Positions 50,178 to 59,546 of a stretch of DNA of 64,000 nt are shown in pieces. This DNA comes from Megalopta genalis (Eukaryota; Arthropoda; Insecta; Hymenoptera; Halictidae). Where the stretch lies: assembly GCF_051020955.1 (NCBI RefSeq), contig NW_027476110.1, positions 124,001 to 188,000 on the forward strand, written 5' to 3'. The number at the start of each line of letters is the position of its first letter. Positions within the stretch are counted from its first letter, which is position 1. The notes under the pieces are model-generated. The model saw nothing but the letters and a program-made list of their open reading frames with translations, did not search any database and was not told the origin of the DNA. Made by a program: the position numbers and the translations under genes.

Positions 50178-52348
50178 TACACAGCCGTGTCCATCGCCGT
50201 CACGGCCGCGCATGCGGTGGCGTCTGGGACTTTAGTGGCCCCATCCGTCCACGCGGGCGCGGCGGTAGCATCAGGCGATGCTACCTTTTCGTTGCTGGCC
50301 ATCGTGGTTTCCCTCCCCTTTTTATTATACCTGGCAGACGGCCGTTGGCCGCCTCCCCTGCCCCGCCCCGCACTGGCAGGGCAAGCCCGGCTGCCGAGGC
50401 GGTGACCAGACGGCTTGCCCGCGCCCGCACAAAGCGGACAATTGGGCGTGGCCGTACAGGCTGCCGCCTTATGGTCCCGACTGCCGCATCTATAGCAGCA
50501 GTCGGACCTATCCTCGGCAGAAGTGCACCGCTGACTGGTGTGGCCAACACCAAGGCAACGGTAACACTGCAGAGGCCGGGCACTCAGGGCCTCCACGGCT
50601 GCCTGGGTCCAGCCGACGGTTATCCGGCCCGCGACAGCAACCTTGCGAGCGGCCGCGGCAGGACATCGGACCCAGAGGGTGCCCAATCCCGAGGGGGAAG
50701 ACCGGATTTCGCCGGTATTGATGTCCCCCTCGCTGCACCCGCCCACGCGGGCAACAGCCGCAGCGACCTCCGCCGGCGTGGTCGAATCGACAAGGCCGCG
50801 CACCCTAAGGTCAGCTTTTTTGACCGGACGCGCGACCTTTACGCCGGTGCCTGCCAGCGCTTCCGCCACTTTTGTGGCGAGGACGGTTGCCTTGGCGGCC
50901 CCATCGGTGCCAGGGACCTCCAAAATTAACCCCCCAGTCACCGCCCTTCGCGGCCGCAGCGAGGCGATGCCAATTTCTGCCAGGTCTACCTTGGACCTGG
51001 CAGTGGCCATCGCCTGCGCGTAAGTAATGTCCACGCCAGACGGAACCGTTATGGTAACCGCTGCTGTGCGTGGCGGTCGAGGAGGCAGGGGTGTCTTCCT
51101 GGGGGCCGCCGGGACCACCCGTCCTTTTTTATTCGCGGCCGCAGTGGCCTTGGCAGCCGCCTTTTTGGCCTTCCGGCCAACCACCTGGGACCACGCCTCC
51201 TGGGGTGGCGGCGCGGCGGAGGGTGGGGTCAATTCTGCTCGCGGTCGAGCGGGCTCCGTCTGGGCCGCTTTAGCCGCCCCAGCTTTCCCACCTTTCTTCT
51301 TCTTCTTCGCCCTCCGCCCCACACTGTCCGAAGAATGTGAGGGGACGGACGGCCCAGGGGCCACCGATCGCAGGGCCGAGTCCGTTCGCGGCGCGAGCTC
51401 CTTCCTGAATGACGCCAATTTGGCGTCTATCAGGGCGCCTATTTGCGCCAGAAAATCTGCGGGCGCAGCCGCAGGCGGTGGCGAGGACTTTTCTTGCCAG
51501 GAGCGATGGCAATCCCGGGTGCCGACGATCGGCGGCGATACTGAGCCCTCTCCCGGGCGCGGCGGCGGAGGCATTGCGGCAGCAGCCGTTCTCGCCTCCA
51601 CCACCTGCCGGAGCCGAGCCACCTCCGCCCGCAGCTCCGTCATTTGCCCCCTGAGGACGGCATTCTCTGCCTCCAGGGCACGCGTGGCGTCGGTAGCTGA
51701 CCTAACCGCAAGCTCGGACACCCCCACCCTGCCGTTTAAGGCGGCCACCCTTAGGGCGCGGGCCAAATTGCCCTTCAGCCCCTTTGACACGCCGGAGATC
51801 CTGGCCACTTCATCCAGGCTCTCCAATATAGCGGCCGCGACATCCCGCGTTGGACGGTTGCGGAAATTTTCCGCTATGTCCGTCTCGTCCGGGAGCGGGA
51901 CGCTCGACCGCGATGGTCTCGGCACGGGGGCTCCCGGGTCGAATATCGCCGCCACCTCCCTTGCCTCGGCCTCCAGCTGCGAAGCCTCGGCCAGCCTAAG
52001 TTTGGCCTCTGCGAGGCCAACATATTCGCCGGTCGTCGGCGGCCGTCCTCTTTTCCTCGCTGACGACGAGCCCGGGACACTCTGCGATGAGTGGTGGGAG
52101 GAGACAGAGAAATCTGACTCCTCCCCCTCATCGCACTCACCAAGGCCCGCTGCGGTCCTCTTTTTGCCGCGTGTCGCCGAATGCCTCCGCGACACCGGCT
52201 CTGTGCATCTTTTGAGGCGCACGATAGGCCCGCGCACCTCCACCTCACGCTCGTTTCCCCCCTCCCCGGTTGTTTGTGAAAAAGTAGACTCCATACTTAA
52301 TCCCACGAGTGTGGTCGGAAAGGAGGTCACCCCGGGTAGAGCCGCCAT
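50177..52348 (-). CDS. B10 ORF1: gag-like protein, 723 aa
   Basis: Complete and in frame. It is 7 residues shorter near the C-terminus because of a 21-bp deletion near 50299 between short tggcca direct repeats (loses AKAATTV). The linker (VEARTAAAA, IVGTRDCHRSWQ, AAAPADFLAQIG, DSVGRRAKK) and the tail after the third knuckle (LGSRACPASAGRGRGG) belong to a second sequence type, shared in part with B11 and B12. Knuckles intact (CLGVGHTSQRC). Confidence 0.92.
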   Translation of the reverse strand: MAALPGVTSFPTTLVGLSMESTFSQTTGEGGNEREVEVRGPIVRLKRCTEPVSRRHSATRGKKRTAAGLGECDEGEESDFSVSSHHSSQSVPGSSSARKRGRPPTTGEYVGLAEAKLRLAEASQLEAEAREVAAIFDPGAPVPRPSRSSVPLPDETDIAENFRNRPTRDVAAAILESLDEVARISGVSKGLKGNLARALRVAALNGRVGVSELAVRSATDATRALEAENAVLRGQMTELRAEVARLRQVVEARTAAAAMPPPPRPGEGSVSPPIVGTRDCHRSWQEKSSPPPAAAPADFLAQIGALIDAKLASFRKELAPRTDSALRSVAPGPSVPSHSSDSVGRRAKKKKKGGKAGAAKAAQTEPARPRAELTPPSAAPPPQEAWSQVVGRKAKKAAAKATAAANKKGRVVPAAPRKTPLPPRPPRTAAVTITVPSGVDITYAQAMATARSKVDLAEIGIASLRPRRAVTGGLILEVPGTDGAAKATVLATKVAEALAGTGVKVARPVKKADLRVRGLVDSTTPAEVAAAVARVGGCSEGDINTGEIRSSPSGLGTLWVRCPAAAARKVAVAGRITVGWTQAAVEALSARPLQCYRCLGVGHTSQRCTSAEDRSDCCYRCGSRDHKAAACTATPNCPLCAGAGKPSGHRLGSRACPASAGRGRGGGQRPSARYNKKGRETTMASNEKVASPDATAAPAWTDGATKVPDATACAAVTAMDTAV

Positions 52349-52721
52349 ACCCGGGGAAGGCTAATACGCCCGGGGGGTCGCCAGGTACCCCGGGGTTGAC
52401 CGCTAACGATTGGTGCACCCACCAACCATAGCTGGCGCTTACTCCAGCTACGCCCTCTTCACCGCGCAACACTGCTTGGGGCTAGGGATTTTTTAGAGAG
52501 GTTGTCATCCTCGCGGCCCGGCCGGTTAAGGCAAGACCCCCGTTCCTGTAAAACATGACCACAGGTTTACGGTATGTGTCCGACTTTAGTTGGCCCCTCA
52601 CCTCAAGCCACTCCGGCATGGTAGAACCTGCCAGGGAATAAATTCCCCGCCGGCACAGCCTTGAGGATCATTAGGGCACGAAGCCCCCCCACCACGACAA
52701 GGTAGCGGACACGGGGGGGAA

Positions 52722-52734
52722 CCTTGACATAACC
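52722..52734 (-). repeat. Telomere-like spacer, 1 unit
   Basis: Unit 52722-52732 plus cc before the B11 tail. Confidence 0.95.
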
Positions 52735-53273
52735 TTTTTTTTTTTTTTTTTATTTTACGTGGAGGGAAATCTGCTCTCCAGACACCCCCGCCCCGCCCGG
52801 GGGAGCGGGACGAGGGTAGTGTGGGGTTTGACCCACTAAAACCTCCACGGCGACCTGAGGACGCAGAACCGATCGCTGGCGATTCAACGGGGGAGCCACG
52901 GGAACTCTTGAAGAACACTACCGCGGCTCCCCCTCGCCTGGCCGGCCATCAAGATGGTAACGATGGCCGGCCGCGTCCCGGGGGGAAATAAAATAAATCC
53001 TCCCCCCTAAAATCCATTTAAATTCGGCGGCGCGAGGGGTCGCACCCCGAACCGCCCCGACACGGCGACCGCGCGATAGGTGACCAGGGCCCCCGCCCTG
53101 ATCACAGCGGCCGCCGGGGGGACGACGAGTATATCGGAGGAGGATCACAGTTAACACTCGCCTCCCTCAGACGACTCGTCATCCCCCACTCCCAACAGTG
53201 GAGGTCCTCCTCTGTTGGCGGGCGGCGGGCAATGAAACCAGCATGTTCTGGTACACCCGCCGCCCGCCTACTC

Positions 53274-56200
53274 TCAGCTGCCCGGGGTTTCTCGGCGCGG
53301 GCGCGCACGCCGTCCCCGGGCACGTCGGGCGGGATCTGTAAGCTCCCGATCCCGCTCGGCAGCCTCCTTCCGCGACATAACCTCCTCGCAGAAAGAGATT
53401 GCTGCCGCCCACTTCCCCGGGCCCTCCAGCATGGCCCCAACTAGGCTGGAGAGTGCGAGGTCGTGGCCGACTTCCCGTTTTAGGACTCGGCGCAGCGCTG
53501 AAAAGGCGGGACATTCCTCCAGCGTGTGCTGCGCCGAGTCTTCCTCCGCGCCACAGTGGTGGCACACCGTCGTCGCTTCCCGCCCGATGCGACACAGGTA
53601 GACACCGAAGCAGCCATGCCCGGTGAACACCTGCGTCGCTCGGTAGGAGAGCCTGCCATGCCGTCTCTCCCGCCACGAGGTGAAGTGCGGCAGGAGAGCC
53701 CCGGGGACGCGCTCGCCGGCGTGGGAGCAAAGCTCGGCACGCCATCTGGCGAGCGCTAGTCGCCGGGCCTGGAGCTCGAAGCCCCCGACCGTCTCTCGCT
53801 CCGGCAGGGCCCCTCGAGCACGGCTGGCGATGCTTGTGCGCCCATAAACATAGGCGCGCACCGCCGCCTGAAGCTCGAAGGGAAGTTCTCCCGCCAGAGC
53901 AAGCGCCGCCACGGTAGACGTGGTGCGGTAACCTCTTATGAGGCGGATGGCCATCCGCCTCTGCAGCCGGCGCAACAACAGCGTGTTGCGCCGGCTGGTC
54001 ATCACGTACGGCGCCCAGATTGGGGCACCGTATAAGGCCATAGACCGCACCACGCCCAGGTATAGGCGGCGCACCAAATCTCCCGGTCCCCCGAGGTTGG
54101 GCAGCAGGCGGCCCGAAGAGGCCGCCGCCTTTTCGACTCGGGGGACGAGACGGTCGAGATGCGCATCGAAGCTCCAGCGGCTGTCGAGGATCAGTCCGAG
54201 ATATTTCAACTGGGACTTCACCTCGACGCAGGCTTCTCCAACCCGGATCCACGATCTGGCCGGTGGCCGAGACCGAGGCCGTCCGTGGAACCAGACAGCC
54301 TCGGCCTTCTCCGGGGCTATTTTCAGCCCCAGATCGCGGATCCTCGCGACGACGGCTGCCACCGCAACCTCTGCTCGTCGGATGGTCCTCTCGAAGGTAC
54401 TTCCGACGGCGACCACCAACGTGTCGTCCGCGTAGCAGACGAGGGTGGCACCGTCGGGCAGGGAGGCCTTTTCCAGGACCGCGTTGTAACCCAGGTCCCA
54501 CAGGAGCGGTCCTAAAACAGACCCCTGCGGGACCCCGCGGTCCACTTCCCTCCGTATCATCCCGTACCGGCCCGGGTATTCGACCCACCTGTCCCGCAGG
54601 TAGGCCCCGATCACCCGCCTCAGATAGGGAGGCACCTGGTGATCGACGAGGGCCCCCCTAATGGCGGACCAGGGCAGGGTGTTGAACGCATTGACGATGT
54701 CAATGGACACCGCCAAGCACACCCCGCCCCTTGCCACGGCATTGTCCGAGAGGGACTTGAGACGGACGATAGCGTCGACCGTCGATCGCCCCTCCCGGAA
54801 GCCAAACTGGCAGTCCGCCAGATCTGGGCCGTCGCGGGACAGGTGCCTGGAGAGGCGGGCAACAATGATCTTCTCGAAGATCTTGCCCGCCTCATCCAGG
54901 AGACAAATGGGCCGGTACGCGGAGGGAGAATCCCCCGGCCTCCCATCCTTCCTCAAGAGGACCATCCGACTTTCTCTCCATAGGTCGGGGAACGTCCCCG
55001 ACCTCAGGAGCCCAGAGTAGAGGCTCCTCAGCCTCTCGCCCAGGACGCTCGTGGCGAGCAACCAGACCCGGCCGGGGATACCGTCCGGCCCCGGGGCGGT
55101 ATTCTTGCCCCGGAGCCATTTGACGACCCCGGCCATCTCCTCCGGCGCGACCTCAAGATCCGGGGACCACTCATGTTCCTCTGGCTCAGGGACGGGCCGG
55201 GACGGCCCCTCGCTAACGGGGAATAAAGCGTCCACGACCCGCCCGAGCAGCCCCGGATCCAGGCTCTCCGTCACGGGGGGCGCCCAGGGACGCAATCGTC
55301 CCAATGCCATCTTGTATGGGCGCCCCCACGGATCTCGGTTTAGAGAGCCGAGGAGATCGCGCCAGGCCTGGTCCTTCGCTCGCCTGATGGCCAGCTGCAG
55401 GGCGACCACCTTCTCCCGATATCGCCCGTACAGCTGGGCAGCCAGCACGTCGTCCGTACGTCGTCGTCGACGGGCGCGAGCGTACTGGCGTCGCGCGCGG
55501 ACGCACTCGGTGCGTAATTCAGCTATCGCACGCGACCACCAGTACACCGCCTTCCTCGGGAAGACCCTGGCCCGTGGCATGGCGACGTCGCAAACCGACG
55601 TCATTGCGCCCCGGAACCAACGGGCCTCCCCATTCCCGTCGACTGGCCCGGCCGGTGTTGCTGGCCAGGCCACGACGTGTGCTGCCGCCATCAGAGCGTC
55701 CTGGTCGAGGCGCTTCAGCGCCCACCGCGGCTGAGGCGAACCCTCATCGGCGGGGCGACGTCGGGGTGTCGATGGTGGGGCGGCGGAGAGGCCGAGAACT
55801 ATGTATCTGTGGTCAGACAACGTCTCGACCTCTTCCGCCACCCTCCACCCCGTAATACGGCGCGCGGCCGGGGGCGTTGCCCACGAAAGGTCAACGATGG
55901 ACCCCCCGTTATGCCGCACGCACGTATGGACCGAGCCCGTGTTCAGGAGACGGAGCTCCAGTCCCGCCGCCCAATCCAGCACCTCCCGGCCCCTCGAATC
56001 AGTCCCGGGGGAACCCCAAGCCGTGGCCTTGGCATTGAAGTCCCCCAGGACCAGCACCGGACGGGGATGGCAGCGGGAGACGCATCTCCCTACCCCGTCC
56101 AGATACTGCTCAAACTCTTCGAGGGACCACCTTGGAGGTGCGTATATCGCCACAACCGCGGTGCCGCCCCAATCAACGGCCACGTATCCCAGGCCGCGCT

Positions 56201-56417
56201 CGATAAGCGAGCACGGCGGGGACCCCGACCTCCCAGCCCAAATAATCGCGGCGGAGCCAATCGAGTCCCCCATCCAGTGTGGATGTTTGGGGACCCTGTG
56301 CGGCTCCGCCACGACTGCCAACCCGGCACCCCGCTCGGCCAGGCATTGAAACAGGAGATCCTGCGCTCTGGCCGAGCAGTTGAGGTTAACTTGTATTATC
56401 GGGCCCGGGGGCCCCAT
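53274..56417 (-). CDS. B11 ORF2: endonuclease / reverse transcriptase, 1047 aa
   Basis: Complete, SEGPSRP/DAIV/IRGA subfamily. Variants: AEEVETL just before SDHRYI, VLGLSAAP, KSQLKYL (shared with B4), ASSGRLL, GALPERETVGG. All catalytic motifs intact. Confidence 0.94.
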   Translation of the reverse strand: MGPPGPIIQVNLNCSARAQDLLFQCLAERGAGLAVVAEPHRVPKHPHWMGDSIGSAAIIWAGRSGSPPCSLIERGLGYVAVDWGGTAVVAIYAPPRWSLEEFEQYLDGVGRCVSRCHPRPVLVLGDFNAKATAWGSPGTDSRGREVLDWAAGLELRLLNTGSVHTCVRHNGGSIVDLSWATPPAARRITGWRVAEEVETLSDHRYIVLGLSAAPPSTPRRRPADEGSPQPRWALKRLDQDALMAAAHVVAWPATPAGPVDGNGEARWFRGAMTSVCDVAMPRARVFPRKAVYWWSRAIAELRTECVRARRQYARARRRRRTDDVLAAQLYGRYREKVVALQLAIRRAKDQAWRDLLGSLNRDPWGRPYKMALGRLRPWAPPVTESLDPGLLGRVVDALFPVSEGPSRPVPEPEEHEWSPDLEVAPEEMAGVVKWLRGKNTAPGPDGIPGRVWLLATSVLGERLRSLYSGLLRSGTFPDLWRESRMVLLRKDGRPGDSPSAYRPICLLDEAGKIFEKIIVARLSRHLSRDGPDLADCQFGFREGRSTVDAIVRLKSLSDNAVARGGVCLAVSIDIVNAFNTLPWSAIRGALVDHQVPPYLRRVIGAYLRDRWVEYPGRYGMIRREVDRGVPQGSVLGPLLWDLGYNAVLEKASLPDGATLVCYADDTLVVAVGSTFERTIRRAEVAVAAVVARIRDLGLKIAPEKAEAVWFHGRPRSRPPARSWIRVGEACVEVKSQLKYLGLILDSRWSFDAHLDRLVPRVEKAAASSGRLLPNLGGPGDLVRRLYLGVVRSMALYGAPIWAPYVMTSRRNTLLLRRLQRRMAIRLIRGYRTTSTVAALALAGELPFELQAAVRAYVYGRTSIASRARGALPERETVGGFELQARRLALARWRAELCSHAGERVPGALLPHFTSWRERRHGRLSYRATQVFTGHGCFGVYLCRIGREATTVCHHCGAEEDSAQHTLEECPAFSALRRVLKREVGHDLALSSLVGAMLEGPGKWAAAISFCEEVMSRKEAAERDRELTDPARRARGRRARPRRETPGS

Positions 56418-58609
56418 TACACAGCCGTGTCCATCGCCGTCACGGCCGCGGATGCGGTGGCGTCAGGGACTTTAGTGGCCCCATTCGCCCCCACGGGTGC
56501 GGCGGTAGCATCAGGCGGTGCCGCCTTTTCGTTGCTGGCCACGGTGGTCGCTGCCTTGGCCATCGTGGTTTCCTTCCCTTTTTTATTGAATCTGGCAGAC
56601 GACCTTTGGCCGCCTACCTTGCCTCGCCTCGCACTGACAGGACACGCCCGGCCGCCGAGGCGGTGACCAGAAGGCCTGCCCGCGCCCGCACAAAGCGGAC
56701 AATTGGGCGTGGCCGTACAGGCTGCCACCTTATGGTCCCGACTGCCGCATCTATAGCAGCAGTCGGACCTATCCTCGGCAGAAGTGCACCGCTGACTGGT
56801 GTGGCCAACATCAAGGCAACGGTAACACTGCAGAGGCCGGGCACTCAGGGCCTCCACGGCTGCATGGGTCCAGCCGACGGTTATCCGGCCCGCGACAGCA
56901 ACCTTGCGAGCGGCCGCGGCAGGACATCGGACCCAGAGGGTGCCCAATCCCGAGGGGGAAGACCGGATTTCGCCGGTATTGATGTCCCCCTCGCTGCACC
57001 CGCCCACGCGGGCAACAGCCGCAGCGACCTCCGCCGGCGTGGTCGAATCGACCAGGCCGCGCACCCTAAGGTCAGCTTTTTTGACCGGACGCGCGACCTT
57101 TACGCCGGTGCCTGCCAGCGCTACCGCCACTTTTGTGGCGAGGACGGTGGCCTTGGCGGCCCCATCGGTGCCAGGAACTTCCAAAATTAACCCCCCAGTC
57201 ACCGCCCTTCGCGGCCTCAGCGAGGCGATGCCAATTTCTGCCAGGTCCACCTTGGACCTGGCAGTGGCCATCGCCTGCGCGTAAGTAATGTCCACGCCAG
57301 ACGGAACCGTTATGGTAACCGCTGCTGTGCGTGGCGGTCGAGGAGGCAGGGGTGTCTTCCTGGGGGCCGCCGGGACCACCCGTCCTTTTTTATTCGCGGC
57401 CGAAGTGGCCTTGGCAGCCGCCTTTTTGGCCTTCCGGCCAACCACCTGGGACCACGCCTCCTGGGGCGGAGGCGCGGCAGAGGGTAGCGCCGATTCTGCT
57501 CGCGGTCGAGCGGGCTCCGTCTGGGCCGCTATAGCCGCCCCAGCTTTCCCAACTTTCTTATTCTGCTTCGTCTTCCGCCGCACCCTGTCCGAAGACTGTG
57601 AGGGGACGGACGGCCCAGGGGCCACCGATCGCAGGGCCGAGTCCGTTCGCGGCGCGAGCTCCCTCCTGAATGACGCCAATTTGGCGTCTATCAGGGCGCC
57701 TATTTGCGCCAGAAAATCTGCGGGCACAGCCGCAGGTGGTGGCGAGGACTTTTCTTGCCCGGAGCGATGGCAATCCCGGGCGCCGACGATCGGCGCCGAT
57801 ACTGAGCCCTCTCCCGGGCGCGGCGGCGGAGGCATTGCGGCAGCAGCCGTTCTCGCCTCCACCACCTGCCGGAGCCGGGCCACCTCCGCCTGCAGCTCCG
57901 TCATTTGCCCCCTGAGGACGGCATTTTCGGCCTCCAGGACACGCGTGGCGTCGGTAGCTGACCTCACTGCCAGCTCGGACACCCCCACCCTGCCGTTTAA
58001 GGCGGCCACCCTCAGGGCGCGGGCCAAGTTGCCCTTCAGCCCCTTTGACACACCGGAGATTCTGGCCACCTCATCCAGGCTCTCCAATATAGCGGCCGCT
58101 ACATCCCGCGTCGGACGGTTGCGGAAATTTTCCGCGATATCCGTCTCGTCCGGGAGCGGAACGCTCGACCGCGATGGTCTCGGCACGGGGGCACCCGGGT
58201 CGAATATCGCCGCCACCTCCCTTGCCTCGGCCTCCAGCTGCGAAGCCTCGGCCAGCCTAAGTTTGGCCTCTGCGAGGCCAACATATTCGCCGGTCGTCGG
58301 CGGCCGTCCTCTTTTCCTCGCTGACGACGAGCCCGGGACACTCTGCGATGAGTGGTGGGAGGAGACAGAGAAATCTGACTCCTCCCCCTCATCGCACTCA
58401 CCAAGGCCCGCTGCGGTCCTCTTTTTGCCGCGTGTCGCCGAATGCCTCCGCGACACCGGCTCTGTGCATCTTTTGAGGCGCACGATAGGCCCGCGCACCT
58501 CCACCTCACGCTCGTTTCCCCCCTCCCCGGTTGTTTGTGAAAAAGTAGACTCCATACTTAATCCCACGAGTGTGGTCGGAAAGGAGGTCACCCCGGGTAG
58601 AGCCGCCAT
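56417..58609 (-). CDS. B11 ORF1: gag-like protein, 730 aa
   Basis: Complete. The Lys tract is altered (KTKQNKKVGK instead of K-rich KKKKKGGK) and the coiled coil has RVLEAEN and ELQAEV. The linker shares VEARTAAAA and GARDCHRSGQ with the B10 type. Between about 57870 and 58160 the DNA differs from other copies at many third positions with little protein change. Confidence 0.92.
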   Translation of the reverse strand: MAALPGVTSFPTTLVGLSMESTFSQTTGEGGNEREVEVRGPIVRLKRCTEPVSRRHSATRGKKRTAAGLGECDEGEESDFSVSSHHSSQSVPGSSSARKRGRPPTTGEYVGLAEAKLRLAEASQLEAEAREVAAIFDPGAPVPRPSRSSVPLPDETDIAENFRNRPTRDVAAAILESLDEVARISGVSKGLKGNLARALRVAALNGRVGVSELAVRSATDATRVLEAENAVLRGQMTELQAEVARLRQVVEARTAAAAMPPPPRPGEGSVSAPIVGARDCHRSGQEKSSPPPAAVPADFLAQIGALIDAKLASFRRELAPRTDSALRSVAPGPSVPSQSSDRVRRKTKQNKKVGKAGAAIAAQTEPARPRAESALPSAAPPPQEAWSQVVGRKAKKAAAKATSAANKKGRVVPAAPRKTPLPPRPPRTAAVTITVPSGVDITYAQAMATARSKVDLAEIGIASLRPRRAVTGGLILEVPGTDGAAKATVLATKVAVALAGTGVKVARPVKKADLRVRGLVDSTTPAEVAAAVARVGGCSEGDINTGEIRSSPSGLGTLWVRCPAAAARKVAVAGRITVGWTHAAVEALSARPLQCYRCLDVGHTSQRCTSAEDRSDCCYRCGSRDHKVAACTATPNCPLCAGAGRPSGHRLGGRACPVSARRGKVGGQRSSARFNKKGKETTMAKAATTVASNEKAAPPDATAAPVGANGATKVPDATASAAVTAMDTAV

Positions 58610-58982
58610 ACCCGGGGAAGGCTAATACGCCCGGGGGGTCGCCAGGTACCCCGGGGTTGTCCGCTAACGATTGGTGCACCCACCAACCATAGCTGGCGCT
58701 TACTCCAGCTACGCCCTCTTCACCGCGCAACACTGCTTGGGGCTAGGGATTTTTTAGAGAGGTTGTCATCCTCGCGGCCCGGCCGGTTAAGGCAAGACCC
58801 CCGTTCCTGTAAAACATGACCACAGGTTTACGGTATGTGTCCGACTTTAGTTGGCCCCTCACCTCAAGCCACTCCGGCATGGTAGAACCTGCCAGGGAAT
58901 AAATTCCCCGCCGGCACAGCCTTGAGGATCATTAGGGCACGAAGCCCCCCCACCACGACAAGGTAGCGGACACGGGGGGGAA

Positions 58983-59006
58983 CCTTGACATAACCTTGAC
59001 ATAACC
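58983..59006 (-). repeat. Telomere-like spacer, 2 units
   Basis: Units 58983-58993 and 58994-59004 plus cc. Confidence 0.95.
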
Positions 59007-59546
59007 TTTTTTTTTTTTTTTTTTTATTTTACGTGGAGGAAATCTGCTCGCCAGACACCCCCGCCCCGCCCGGGGGAGCGGGACGAGGGTAGTGTGGGGA
59101 TCGACCCACTAAAACCTCCACGGCGACCTGAGGACGCAGGACCGATCGCTGGCGATTCAACGGGGGAGCCACGGGAACTCTTGAAGAACACTACCGCGGC
59201 TCCCCCTCGCCTGGCCGGCCATCAAGATGGTAACGATGCCCGGCCGCGTCCCGGGGGGAAATAAAATAAATCCTCCCCCCTAAAATCCATTTAAATTCGG
59301 CGGCGCGAGGGGTCGCACCCCGCACCGCCACGACACGGTGACCGCGCGATAGGTGACCAGGGCCCCCGCCCTGATCACAGCGGCCGCCGGGGGGACGACG
59401 AGTATGTTGGAGGAGGATCACAATTAGCCCTCGCCTCCTTCAGGCGACTCGCCATCCCCCACTCACAACAGGGGAAGTCCTCCTCTGTTGGCGGGCGGCG
59501 GGCAATGAAACCAGCATGTACTGGTACACCCGCCGCCCGCCTACTC

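Larger units (their letters stand above)
46491..52721 (-). mobile_element. B10: full-length family B element
   Basis: Tail 46491-46515; 3'UTR 46516-47033; both ORFs open; 5'UTR 52349-52721 (last aa shared with flank). ORF1 is the most divergent of the full copies in its linker and C-terminus. Confidence 0.96.
52735..58982 (-). mobile_element. B11: full-length family B element
   Basis: Tail 52735-52751; 3'UTR 52752-53273 (one extra g near its 3' end: ggagggaaatctg); both ORFs intact; 5'UTR 58610-58982 (last aa shared with flank). Contains a block of clustered, mostly silent differences at about 57870-58160. Confidence 0.96.
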
